This document shows, piece by piece, positions 1 through 11,873 of a stretch of DNA of 64,000 bases (positions are counted from its first letter, which is position 1; the number at the start of each line of letters is the position of its first letter). Made by a program: the position numbers and the translations under genes. A model generated the notes under the pieces. That model searched no databases. It saw only the letters and a program-made list of their open reading frames with translations, and was not told where the DNA came from. Origin of the DNA: Mantamonas sphyraenae (Eukaryota > CRuMs > Mantamonadidae); the NCBI GenBank assembly GCA_026936335.1, contig JAPMXV010000046.1, forward strand, positions 186,001 through 250,000. Direction: 5' to 3'.

Positions 1-2641
1 CCTATGCCCACCATGGCAAACATCTCCGGGTAGCCCTTTCGTCCCATGTCCATGAGTTCGCCACGTGTCACCTGCACATCTGATTGCAGTGTTTCCAGCT
101 GGTGTTGCAGCGTGGCCATTTCCTGTTGGTACTCCTGCAGTTGGTCATCCAGACGCTTCTGCACGTCGTCGCTCACCTCGTCTTCCAGATCCGCTGTCAA
201 CTTCAGATCGTTGAACTTGTACTGCACAAAGTTGATCTGCCGCTTGACGTTGATCATCAACTTTTCCTGCTGCTGCGCCTTGAGCACAAACACATCCTTC
301 AGCGATGCTTGCTTCTGTTCCATCAGCAAGTCGTTCGTCATGCTTGTGTATCGTTCCAGTACAGCCGCCGCTCCATCCTCTTCCAGGCGCTTCAGTTCGG
401 CCTCCAGCTTGCGCACCAAATCCCGTGTGTACGACACCAGGTTGCGGCACGCCCCGGGTGCCATCGATTTGATCTGTTTCACCAAGTTGAACTCCACCTG
501 CATGGCGCGCGACAACTCCTTCAGGAACCCGTCCGTCAACGAGGAAAAGTTGCTCATGCAACCTGCCACGCTTTCCATCCACTTGCTCAAGGATTCGCAC
601 TCTGCTGTAATTTGTCCCGGTGTCCCGCTACCATCTGATGTTCCCTGCTCGTCGTCTTCGAGACTACTGGGAGGATCCAGTGCCTCGAGGTTGTCCAACG
701 CCTTCTCGGCCACATCTTCCGTCTCACTCTCCTGTGCGTTGTCAGCATCCTCATCCGTCCCAACGTCATCCGCTGAATTGAAGGACGCCGAGGACGCCGA
801 GGAGGAGGAGGAGGAGGAGGAGGAGGAGGACGAAGGCCGCGCAAACGGGTTGCGGGCGTTGGCCATCGCCCCAGCGACGCTCGCCATGCTCTCGGGCTCA
901 CCGTCCAGGTCTTCGGCGGACTGGTCGACAAAGGCCAGATTGGAGGAGCAAAGCGCAAACGCGGCGTTTGCACTGGCCTTGTTGAGCGCTGTGTTGAGCT
1001 CGGCTATCCACTTGCGCAGCTGGTTCATGCGGCTGGCTTGGGCCAAGCCTGCACGTGGGAGCACCTCCAGGGCATTGCTGTCTCGCATGGCTGTGAGTGT
1101 GTTTTGGCGAGCCTCATCGCGTGCGCGAATCGTCTCTTGATGGCCATCCATGTTGCCGCCGACGGACAGTTGCATCAACTGCCGCTGCAGCTGTGTGTAT
1201 GTCGTGTGTGCTTCCTGGATACGTTGCATGCCTCCCTGATCGGGCATCTCTGACTGGAAAACGTCGTCAAAATGGGCCTCGAGCAAAGCGGCCTCCTTGT
1301 CGCGCAGCTCCTTGAGCAGGTTGCGCACGCGTGGGTCCTGCATAAAGTCGAGGCGTGTGCGATCACGATGAAGAGTGCGCCAGGAGGATGCAATTGCGGA
1401 AAACTCGTCGTCCGTGGCTGCCGTTTGGTAGGTGACGTCGAGTGCTTGTTCGTCCAGCACAAGTGCATCGGTGGACATCCACACGTCCCCGTCCGGCGTG
1501 TATGCACTACCACCAATGCTCAGAACAATGTCTGCGCGAGCCGTGCTGAACGCTACTGCAGCGTGTGCTGAGCGAGCAAGCGCATCCGGGTTGCTTTGCG
1601 TGTCCGCTTTGCGGTACCACATCATGGTGTCGATGTTGAGCACGTGTGTATCACTCAATGTTCTGCGGCTGTTGACGTTGTCATAGGGTTGGTACATGCC
1701 GCCAAAGACCACGAGCTTGTTGTCGACAACAGACGCTGTGTGCTTGCCACGCGCAGGGGGGGAAGGGCCGCGCGGCTCCAGCACCTGGGAGTGCAACGAG
1801 TCTGTTCACAACCCGGAAGGGAGTCAAGTGGCGCGTACACGTGTGAGCGGGTAAGTGAGTGAGTGAGTGAGTGCGTGCAAACATGTAACAAAGACGGAAA
1901 ACCGCTCCCCTTACCCAGATCGAGCACCTGCAGCTTGGTAAAGTAGCGGCGTGTGCCCGGATGGTGTCCTCCCAGAATGACAACCTTGTCACGAACCACA
2001 GAAACACTGTGGTTGGTCAGTGGAAGCTCGCTGTCTCCGGTGAACTCGGGTTGTTCCCACTCCCAAGTCTCGAGATCCAACACAAACGGATCGGTGCGTG
2101 CAGACGAGCTGTGGCCCACCGCCACGAGCTTGTTGCCAACCACGCCGATGCCATGGTGGCCTCGGAACGACACGTGCACTCCGCCGCACTCTTTGGTTTC
2201 CCACGTCATCGATTCTGAGAGCGCGTGTGCGCGCGCGCGTGTCAGGGATCCTCCCCCGGAGCGACTGCAACCCATCCCGCCAAGCCGTCACAACCACACC
2301 ACACAGGTTCCCAGCCAGACATGACACCTACCCAAGTCCAAAAGATACACATTCTGTGCAGTGGACGTGTTTGCCTCGAGGGAGTCAAAGCCTCCAAAAA
2401 TGAGCAGCTTCCCTTGCCACACAGCGCTGCTGCAGTCCCACAGGCCCGGTGGGACGGTTCCATGGCACTTGGGACGCGTCCACTCCAAATCGACAAGGTC
2501 CAACACCATCAGATCGGCCACGGGAGTCTGTGTTCCTCGTTGCAGTCCGCCAAACACATAAACCTTGTTGTTGTACTCACACGCCGTGTGCATGATGCGT
2601 GGGTCCACGCTTGGGCTGCAATTTGCACGCACCCATCGCAT
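1..2641 (-). CDS. Kelch-repeat / coiled-coil protein (3' end beyond window)
   Basis: Three exons keep frame on the minus strand: 2641-2332, 2214-1915 and 1801 to the window edge. The splice sites are GTAGGT/CTCAG and GTAAGG/AACAG. The N-terminal part holds kelch blades, seen as VYVFGG, LLIFGG, VVILGG and LVVFGG with the usual trailing VLDL and W residues, so a beta-propeller is expected. After about residue 290 the protein becomes acidic and Ser-rich, with a run of 11 Ser near 790-825. It then turns into long helical, Glu/Gln-rich coiled coil that is still open at position 1. Kelch propellers followed by coiled coils occur in cytoskeletal scaffolds such as fungal Tea1, but no specific orthologue is recognised. 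The start at 2641 falls just before the first blade. An upstream exon is possible because an AG lies directly after this ATG. Confidence 0.75.
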
Positions 2642-2790
2642 GGTAGTGTGTGTGTGTGTGTGTGAGTTGGGGTGGATGCGAAAGGGCGACAGAAAACACC
2701 GCGTTGTTCCTTCCACACACACAACGCACACAACCTGATCCTCAGCAACCTAATGCTTGCCATTGTCCTATATTGCATCCTTCTTCCATT

Positions 2791-5218
2791 CTACACAATT
2801 GTCAGCTCCTTCAAGTATTCGCGGACGATGACAGGAACACTTGTGACGGGGAGCATGCCGGCCTCGGTGATGACCATGGACACAAACTCGCTGGGAGTGA
2901 GGTCGTAGCGCAGGTTGAGCAGCTTGAGCGAGTCGACGTCCCTCCAATCCTGCACGGGACTGTCCTCCATCCCCTCGACCATCTCTTCCGGGTCACCCAG
3001 CTCGTTGAATGTGATCGAGTCGAGCTGCACACGCTCGGTGAACTTGTAACTTTCACAGCAAACAATGACAGGCACATTGAAGCTCTTTGCCATCATGGCG
3101 ACCAGTGCGGTGCCGGCACGCGACAGCGTGTTGCCGTTCGACAAGAGTGCGTACGCACCCACAAACACCTTGGTCACCTCGCGCATCATGTACGACACTG
3201 CGTTGAGCATGACGTAGGTGCACTCGATGTCGTACTTTACCAGTCGGCCCAGCATCTCCTTGCCCTCGCGCAGCGGGTTCGAATCCACCAAAACCACACG
3301 GAAGCGCTTGTTCTCGTCCTTGGCTCTCTTCAAAATGAGCTCCACCACGCGCGAACACGCATATACCATCAGCACGTCGCCGTCGCGGATCTTGCTGACG
3401 CCGTTTGCCGCAATCAGCTCGTCTGCTCGGAAGATGCGTTGCTGCAGAAAGGTGTCGATGTGGCTCAGGATGATGTTCTTGGCCTCAAAGTCGTTCATGC
3501 TGCCCGGGATTTCGCTAATCAGCAGCTTGATGCGCTTGATCGCGTTGCCCATGGAGATCGACTTGGGCCGGCAGTCTTCCAGGAACTGGATGTTGGGCTT
3601 GAACACATCCCAAAGGTCACGCGACAGCTCCTTGCCCGAAGGGGTGTTGTAGTCCGACACCAGCTGCTTGAACACATTCAGCATGGCCACGCAACGTGCA
3701 TTTGAGCCGCGGATCTGCATATCCGCGTATTTGAGGCCCAGATGCAGCACGGCAGGGTGCACCTGCTCCTTGCTGGAAAACTTGATCTCTGTGGTCAGCG
3801 ACTCGGGGCTCTCGAACTGCGGAAGGTGTGAAAACAAAGGCACTGGCTTCTGCGACAGCGACAATTGAGCAATCTGCGCCAACAGACCGAGAGTGAGTGT
3901 GTGTCCCCAGCTCTATGTGTCAGCGCACATGCTTCTGCTCCCTATTTCTACGCTCAAACTCTCCCGCTGCGTTTCCCTACCTGCTTCTTCTGATGCTTGG
4001 CCAGCCTGCGCTGATCATCAAACTGCATCAGCAGCGATGCCGTCTTGCCTCCCTTCTTGCTGTTACCCGAGCTGCTCGACGATCCTGCTGCCGAAGGCGA
4101 TACTCTGTGTAATGTGTAAAACGCGTGGATTGCATGTGTGTGTGTGTGTGTGTGTGTGTGGTGGGTTGTCAGTTGCCGATTGGATCACCCCACGCGCTCC
4201 ACCGTCGCATTTTTCTGGGAAGTTGCACGTACTGCTCCGTCTCCTCAACCTTCTTGCCCTTGCCCTTGTTTGCGCCGGCATTCGACAAAGAGGCTCCTCC
4301 TGCGCTGTTGCCTGCATTGTTGCCTCCTTTGCCTCCCTTGCCTCCTTGTTCCTGCTGTTTCTGTGCGCGTTCGCGTTCCTGCTTTGCTCGGCGTTCGGCC
4401 TTGCTCAGTTTCTTGTGTTGCTTTGCGGCCGCCATCCGTGCCTGGAACTCCGGATCCTGCTCCATCAATGCCTTGCGCCGCGCCTTGTCCAGTTTCTTGC
4501 GATGCTTCTTGCTCAGCGGCTTGCCGTCTTCGTCGTGCGTGGGGATGCTCACGTGAATGCCGTCTGCATCAAGCTCGTCGTCGTCCCCGCCCTTTGCGTT
4601 GCTCTTGGCCTTGCCTTTGTCTCCAGTCCCAGCATTGGCCTTGTTGTTCGATTTGTTCGACGTTGCCAGGCCGCTGCCGCTGCCGCTGTTGCTGTTCTCG
4701 CCCTTGCTGCCGCTGTTGCCCTCGCCCTTCTTTGAGCTCAGCTCGCTTCCCTTCTTCTCGCTCTTCTCCTGGCTTCGCTTCTTGCCCGCCGTCACACTCT
4801 GCACGCTCTGCTTTTCAAATGTCAGCGTGCTGCCACCCGAGTTTGTGTTGCGTGACGACGACGACGACGACGACGACGTGCGCTTCGGAGGTCGCTGCAC
4901 CTCTTGCTTGGCGAACAGCTCGTTGGACCCAAACGCATTGAAGCTCATGTCGTGCTTCGTTGGCGACCAGCCCGTAATCTTGGCCCCCTTGTTCGGCATC
5001 GACTTGGAGAACAGCGCTTGGTTGGGGCTCTTTGTCACCGGATTCACGTCGTCCATGGACGTCTGCCGGCGAGCGATCCGAATGCTCGTGCTACGCTTCG
5101 GCCGCTCCGTGTTGCCTGTATCTTCATCATCTTCGGAAACACGCTTTGCCGCGCGCTTCTGCTGCTCTTCGTCCAACATGGATTCCAGCTGGCTCAGAGA
5201 GTCCTTGTACGATGACAT
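2791..5218 (-). CDS. EIF2B4: Translation initiation factor eIF2B subunit delta
   Basis: Regulatory subunit of the decameric eIF2B complex, the GDP-GTP exchange factor that recycles eIF2 in the cytosol. Exons are about 5218-4189, 4087-3981 and 3873-2791, summing to 2220 bases and 739 residues with frame kept. The exon 1 donor is the least certain junction. The C-terminal 360 residues carry the family fold, with LFSHLPQ, the SNARC segment, CRP, a FRVVLVDS strand, VIVCCESYKF and the closing YDLTPSEFVSMVITEAG and TSVPVIVRE. The N-terminal 340 residues are low-complexity (Ser, Lys, Gly). They contain LSKAERRAKQE, which closely resembles the same stretch in animal eIF2B delta. The start chosen opens MSSYKDSLSQL; an ORF extension upstream to 5296 looks untranslated. 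The kelch gene lies 149 bases downstream on the same strand. Confidence 0.92.
4133..4162. repeat. (GT)n microsatellite in eIF2B delta intron 1
   Basis: An uninterrupted GT tract of about a dozen units on the plus strand, inside the first intron of the minus-strand eIF2B delta gene. Similar GT or AC runs occur near 2648-2664, just upstream of the kelch gene, and near 59200-59230 in the first CAND1 intron. Confidence 0.85.
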
Positions 5219-5389
5219 CGGGAAAGGTTTGCGTGGCCGCCACTTCGCACCAAATCCTGCCGCCCTTTGCCTCCAGCATGGACCCTTTCTACGCACCTAC
5301 GCCTCGTCGTCCCGTAGATGAGCCTCACACGCATTTTTTTCGCATGTGGAGCATCAGCACCCATGTTTGTCCAACGAAATCCACCCAAA

Positions 5390-8300
5390 ATGTCCTGGCG
5401 ACTCTCACGTGCTTCGTCCAAGGCAGACCTCTCGGGCTTTGCCAAGGACGACCTGTCTGCCATCGGCAAAACTGGCAAGCTGGACATGTCCAACCGCAAC
5501 CTGGACACATACCCGGCCGGCAGCGACCGCGAGCTCGACAACGTGGAAAAGGCCAACTTTAGCCACAACAAGCTGCCGTATCTGCCGCCAGACGTGCAAC
5601 TCCTCATCAACGTCACCCAACTCGATCTCTCTTACAACCAGCTCACCTTTATCCCCGAAGAGGTGCGTGTGTGGACTTTTACATTTCCCACGCAGTCCCA
5701 TGCCCCTCTCGTACGTGTCTTTGCGCTCGCTCACCTGCCCCGCCGCGTCTTTTCCCCTCTCTCAGATCAACAAGCTCTCCAAGCTCAAGTCACTGCAAGT
5801 CGGCTTCAACAAGCTCCAGTTCCTCCCTGAGGGCATCTGCCAATGTGCTTCCCTCACCCATCTCTACGTGAACGACAACAAGCTTCTGACTCTTCCTGTG
5901 TACGTCCAAACCAGAGCAGAACTTTGACCCGCTGCCCATTTCACAGCCAGCCCACCCCTCACACGCCTGCACGCAATCCTTTTCTCCTCTCCGCATGACT
6001 ATGATGGCCACATGCGTGCGTGTCACTCACTCCGTCTCGCGTTTCTCGTCCACAGCTTCTTGTATCGCATGAAGGCGCTCCAGGAGATTCACGCCTACAA
6101 CAACGAGATTCGCGAGCTCAGCGACACCCTGTCCGCAATGGAGAATCTGAAAAAGGTATGTGTGTGCGCAAGAGAGTGTGTGCGACTCGTACCTGTGTTT
6201 CCATGCTCCCCTCCCTGCATCCACACCCAAGGGTGCCTTTCCCTCTTTGCGGTGGCCCACCGTTGACACTCTCCTGTCCCACCATTCCGCCGCGGTCCTT
6301 TGTGCAGCTCTACCTGGGTAACAACAAAATCTGCGAGCTGCCCAGCAGCTTTGGTCGCCGCATGACAAGCCTGATGCAGCTGCAGCTGCAGGACAACATG
6401 ATCGGTGAGCTCCCGCCTACCATGAGCTTTATGGCCCGTCTCTCCTCATTCACCATGGACAACAACCCGCTTGTGTTTCCTGAACACGTGTTTGAGAGCG
6501 GAGGCATCGAGGCAGTGCTTGCCTGGTGTGAGGAGAACAAGAAGGAATTGGACATCCAGGAGCCGCTCAACTTCCCTGATGCGACCTACACGGGCACCCT
6601 CACCAAGCGTGGTGGTTCCAAGGGGGGCATCAAGAGCTGGAAGAAACGCCACACGGTCATCAAGGACCGAGTGCTCTCGTACTACAAGAACGAAGGCGAC
6701 AGCGAGCCCGCAGGCACCGTCTCCTTGAAGAATGTCACCGTCGCCATCGAAGACCCCAAAGCAAACCAGTTTGTCATTTCGGGCAATGATGTCGACCTCC
6801 ATTGCCAAGCAAACAACCCCGTTGAGCTCTCCGAGTGGCTAGACGTCATTCAGCTGGCCATCAACTCCAGCTCTTACAACACAGGGCAACGCTCGCGCAA
6901 GGAGAAGCGCAGCGACACCGTCACCGCAGCCTCGTCTGCATCCAAGGCGGCAGCCTCTGCGTCTTCTTCTTCGTCGTCTTCTTCGTCTTCGTCTTCGTCG
7001 TCGTCGTCGTCACCCTCGTCGCCCTCGACGCCGGCCAAGACGATCGAGGCGACCGTCGAGTCTGGTCCCAAGCCGCAGTATCCTTTCTCAGGCTTTGCTC
7101 TCACCTATGTGCAAGACACCGAGGCGGTGGCATCGCGCTACCTGGAACTCGAGGGATCGGTGCTCAGCGTGTTTGTCGAGCAGGACGAAGACGAGCAACC
7201 CGAGTCTCGCCTGAACCTTGCCGGCTGCAAGGTGGAAGATACAGCGTCGCCTCTGGACGATGACAACACAGCCATGGCAATTGTGCTGAGCACGGGTCGC
7301 CGTGTGCCGCTCTCCGTGCCCAACAAGCACGCCGAGACCCTGCTAACCTGGATGGCACGCTTTCTGCGAGCCAGCGACGCTGCGGCTACCCTGCCCGACG
7401 CATTGCAGGCTCTTGATGAACCCGAGGCAGAAGACGCCACAAAGAAGCGTCTGCGGGCCGAAAACCTGTCGCACATGGACTTTAGCATCGACAACGGCGA
7501 TGGCAAGGACAAGCAAACCCACAAAGGAAGTGTCTACGAAGAGGGATTTGGCGGAACGGCTGCACAGACCCAAGACGAAGACGACAGCTTCGACGCACCA
7601 CCTCCTGTGGACGATGGTTTCGAGGCGCCGCCTGCAGTCGACGATGGCGTGGATGGCGACGACGACGACGCGTTTGAGGCGCCACCACCTGTGATGTCCA
7701 GCAGCAACGAACCATCGCCTGCTGCATCACCAGTAGCCTCGCCTGCTGCCTCGCCTGCTGCCTCGCCTGCCCCTGCCAAGCGCACGCGTCGTGTGGTGGT
7801 TGCTCTGGGCTCTGGCAAGGACGACCCCTACGGCATCTGGGATCAGATTCCCGACCTGTACACGGCTCCGCTGGAGAAGCTGAAGAACTTGGAGACACTA
7901 CAGAAGGGACTGGACGACGAGGAGCACCGAGGTGTCATCCTGAGCGTGGTGGAGCAGATGTTGGAGTCCGGCCAACTGGACGCCGACTACAAGTCGTTCT
8001 GGCAGGCAACTCGGGACTTTGAGGAGCAGTTTGACACGCTGGACGACCCGGAAGACAGCGCAAACGACATTGTCGAAAAGTACTTTGACGAAGACGGCGA
8101 TTCGTATCTGAGTGGCATGCAGTATGCGCTGATGGTGGAAATCATGACCAAAATCGAGAGCGGCGAGATCACAGCCAAGCTTTTCCAGCCTGCTCGGTCC
8201 AACCTGTTTGCACAGGCATTCTCAGCCTGGCAGGACAGCGTGGACGCCGACGCGCTGGCCGAGTTGATGGGCGAGCGCAAGCCGAGTGAAATTTTCAAGG

Positions 8301-11300
8301 AGCTGGAGGCAGAGGCGATCCGCAAGGAAGCAGAAGAGCTGCAAAGGCGCAAGGAAGAAGAAGAGAAGCGGCGCAAAGAGGAGGAGGAACGCAAACGCAA
8401 AGAGGCTGAGGAGAAAAAGAAGAGGGAGGAAGAAGCGGCGCGTCTGGCGGAAGAACAACGTCAACGTGAGGCCGAGGAGCGCAAACGCAAGCAAGAAGCC
8501 GAAGAAGAGCGCCGTCGTGTGGCTGCAGAGGAAGCCAAGGCGAGGGAGGAGGCACGCAAGGCCAAGGAAGAGCAGGAGCGGCAAGAGGCGCTGGCAAGGA
8601 AGAAGCGGCAGGAAGAGGAGGAAGAGGCGCGTGCGGCAGCCGATGCGGCGGCGCAGATCGCAGCGATGGAAGCCAAGCTGGGCATTCCGTCGTCTGCGCC
8701 GTCGCCAGTGGCCAAGGCGGCTGCGGCGGTGGAGAGCGAGCCAGAAGCGGATGAGGATTCGAGGCGGTGTCGGACCACGACCCGTTTGGTGCCAGCGACG
8801 TAATGGGCGGAGAGGCATACATGCAGACACAGGACGACGAGCCGCCTGCGCCGTCTGCTGTGGAAGACGCGTCTAGCACATCGATGCTGTTTGAGGCCAA
8901 GGCACAGGACAGGACGGTGGAAGGGTACGACAGTGACCGGCGGTCGCAGGTCTCTGTGGAACTGGACATGAGCTTGGAGGGCCTTGTGCAGCGTGCGGCA
9001 GAAGCAAACGCAAGTGAGCTGGACTTGTCGCACAAAGGCGTGCGAGACACGCCTGTGGCGACGCTGCAGGTGCTGAACGAGACCCTGGAAAAGCTTGTCT
9101 TGGACTGGAACAAGATCGACGAGTTCCCGTCGGGTCTGTCGCAGGCGCTGCCGAAGCTGCAGTGCCTGTCGCTGTGCAACAACCGAGTGCGTGTCCTGGA
9201 GGATGTGTTTGCAGCGGGCAGCTATGCGTTGCTGGAGGAACTGCACCTTGCGCACAACAAGTTGTCGGAGCTGCCGGATGAGATCGCAAACCTTTCCGGC
9301 AGCCTGCAGGTGCTGAACCTGGCACACAACCGCTTCGATGAGTTTCCGGTGCAAGTTGTGGCGCTGCAGAGCCTGGTGACGCTCGATCTTGCGGGCAACA
9401 GCATCGGAGGCATCCCAGACGAGGTGTGTGTGAGCGAGTTTAGCGTGGTGAGCCTGGATCTGTCGAACAACAAGGTGCGCAAGATCAACCCGAGTGTGGT
9501 GAAGATGGCCAATCTGCAGCAGCTGGTGCTGGCAGGCAACGAGGTGCAGATGCTGCCGGAGGAGCTGGGCGACATGCCCAGTCTGACCCATCTGGATGTG
9601 TCCGACAACGAGCTGCAGCGTGTGCCCATGGGCATCCGCAACTTGCGTCAGCTGGACACACTGAAGCTTGGCGGAAACCCTTTCGAGACGCTGCCCTCGA
9701 CCATCATGGGCCGCATTCCCACCAAGACATTTGTGGACTACCTTGACAACCAGGTGATGCAGATCGGCAAGCTGAGCGGCTATCTGCAGACGTGCATTGA
9801 GAAGCAGGTGACCGAGGTGGACCTGAGCAACGTGCCGGACCTGGATCTGGCCCCGCTGCTGGACAAGGTGTGCCGCGTGACAAGCGCCGAGGAGGTTGCG
9901 CTGCGAAACAACGCGCTGACGAGCTTGCCATCGGCCATTGCACAGCTGGGCAACCTGCGTGCGCTGCATTTGAACCACAACAAACTGACGGAGCTGCCTG
10001 CAGAGATGTGGCAGCTGGAAAATCTGATGCTGCTGGATTTGAGCGACAACCTGTTTGAGAACGTGCCAGACAGCGTGTTTGAGCTGGGCTCACTGCAGCA
10101 ACTGCAGCTGAGTCGCAACAAGATCACGGATCTGCCAGGCAGCATCGGCAACCTGATCAACCTGGTGACGCTGTACCTGGACGACAACGAGCTGGACGAG
10201 ATCCCTGCTGAGATTGGCAAGTGCACGGCACTGACGGAGTTTTCGGTCAACTCCAATGAGCTGGACGAGCTGCCGCATGAGCTGTTCCAGTGCACGCGTC
10301 TCACAGTGCTCACAGCCAACAACAACTACCTGACGGAGCTGAGCGACGAAGTGGCGAACCTGGAAATGCTGGAGGACCTGTCGCTGTTCAACAACCAGCT
10401 GAGCGAACTACCCGTGGGTTTGTTGGCCCTGGAGCATTTGGAGTCGATCAACCTGTCGTTCAACGAGCTGCGTGAGTTGCCCGAAGAGTTTGGCGAGATG
10501 CAGAGCCTGAAGAAGATCTTTCTGAACAGCAACTTGCTGGAGCGGCTGCCCAACTCGATGGGCAAGTTCCGCAACCTGTTGGCGTTTGACTGTGGCGACA
10601 ACGCACCGCTGCGCTACCCGCCAAAGAACATTGTGGAGAAGGGCAAGGCGTTGGCGTACCTGCGCAAGTACGGCGCACGCCAGGCGACCCTGAACGAGTA
10701 CCGAGCGGGCGAGTACGACGACGGCGACTCGTTCCTGGACGAGTTGGGCCTGGGCGGTGTGGGCGCCACTGTGTCGTCATTCTTTGTGGGCGACGAGGGC
10801 GAAACGCTGGACGAGGACGGCAACGTGATCGAAAAGCCTAGTGTGGAGGCACAGATTGCAGACACAGTGAGCTGGCTGGGTGACACGGCGTTTGATGTGT
10901 TTGGTGGGGCCAACGACATGGTCAACTCGTGGTGGAGCGGACCCTCGGCGCCGGTGGACGAGGAGGCGAGCTCCGAACTCGGGTTTGATCTGGGCACGTC
11001 TCAGAACGCCCTGGCCGTGTCTGCTCTGGACGGACTGGACGGATTGGACGACGATGCAGCCGCGGGTGCAGGTGCAGCTGCCGGTGCAGGTGCGTCTGAC
11101 GGCGGTGCGGGCTCGCTGGACTACGATTTCGCGGAGCTGGACTCGCTGGCTGGCGTGGAGGAGGAGCAAAAGGTAAAAGCGTCACAGGAGGACCTGAATT
11201 CGGCGATGGAATCGGATCTGTTTGCCGAGATCTGGGGTGGAGCAGCGTCGGCATTTGACGGCGTGTGGAACGCAGCGGTGGGCGGCGAAACGACAGCGAC

Positions 11301-11841
11301 AGCAAACAACACAGGTGCAGGCGATGAAGCACCTGTGGATGGAGACGACCAAAAGAGTGTCGCGGACGAGGCGGACTCGTTGCTGTCGTCGCTGGGCTTT
11401 GGAGGCTTTTCGTTCGGCGCGGCGGCAGCAACGACAGCGGCAGCAGAGAGCAGCAGCCCTGAGCAGGCGGGAACAAGCGGACAGCAGGAGCAAGGCAGCG
11501 TGGAGGACGATGCGGACTCGCTTCTGGACTCTCTGGGCTTTGGTTTCGGCGGACCAGCCAGCCCCGCAACAGACAACCAGGCTGAGGCGGAAGCCCCAAA
11601 GGACGGCGAAGCTGTGACAGCAGAAGCAGATTCCCTGCTGGACAGCCTTGGATTTGGCAACTTTGACGCGGCGAGCGAAGCCGAGGGACTTCTGGCAAAC
11701 CTGGGGTTCGGCATCGCGGACGAGGGAGGCAGCAACGGCGAAAGCACATCATCGGACAACAAGAAGAAGGAGAGCGGTGGGCAGGACAACGAAACGTTGA
11801 ACAAGGAAACAGCCGACCTGTTGGCTGAGCTGGGGGTGTGA
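5390..11841 (+). CDS. Giant LRR - PH - coiled coil - LRR protein (one apparent frameshift)
   Basis: Exons are 5390-5662, 5766-5899, 6056-6155 and 6308-11841, about 2000 residues if joined. An N-terminal block of leucine-rich repeats ends near 6550. A PH domain follows (6585-6870, ending with a conserved Trp helix) and then a second PH-like stretch (7075-7375). A Pro/Asp linker with FEAPP repeats leads to a helical region with an imperfect EF-hand-like loop (DEDGDSYLSG) and a charged Glu/Lys/Arg helix (8280-8700). A second array of about 20 LRRs (8990-10690) ends with the NIVEKG..AYLRKYG cap seen in LRRC40-type proteins. The acidic tail repeats DSLLDSLGFG-like motifs. The frame changes near 8755: the upstream frame stops at 8803 while the downstream frame has no upstream start or gap. 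One long protein with a one-base error fits best, and two genes is less likely. Probably a membrane-associated scaffold. Confidence 0.78.
11385..11740 (+). repeat. Repeated DSLL-SLGFG motif in the LRR protein tail
   Basis: The tail repeats a short motif, Asp/Ala-Asp-Ser-Leu-Leu-Ser/Asp-Ser-Leu-Gly-Phe-Gly, three times cleanly. A fourth degenerate copy reads EGLLANLGFG and the protein ends ADLLAELGV. The spacers are acidic and rich in Ala, Ser and Gly. The pattern looks like a set of amphipathic docking motifs in a disordered tail. Confidence 0.85.
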
Positions 11842-11873
11842 AAAAAGGAGAACCGAAATCAACAAGATCATTG

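Noticed and set aside
46-1140. Plus-strand ORF of 364 residues
   Set aside because: It is the antisense of the kelch/coiled-coil gene. The minus strand gives a coherent spliced kelch protein, and the plus ORF is low-complexity Ser/Arg.
8461-9978. Minus-strand ORF of 505 residues
   Set aside because: It is antisense to the second LRR array; regular leucine codons in GC-rich DNA leave this frame open. It is His/Gln/Leu-rich with no domain.
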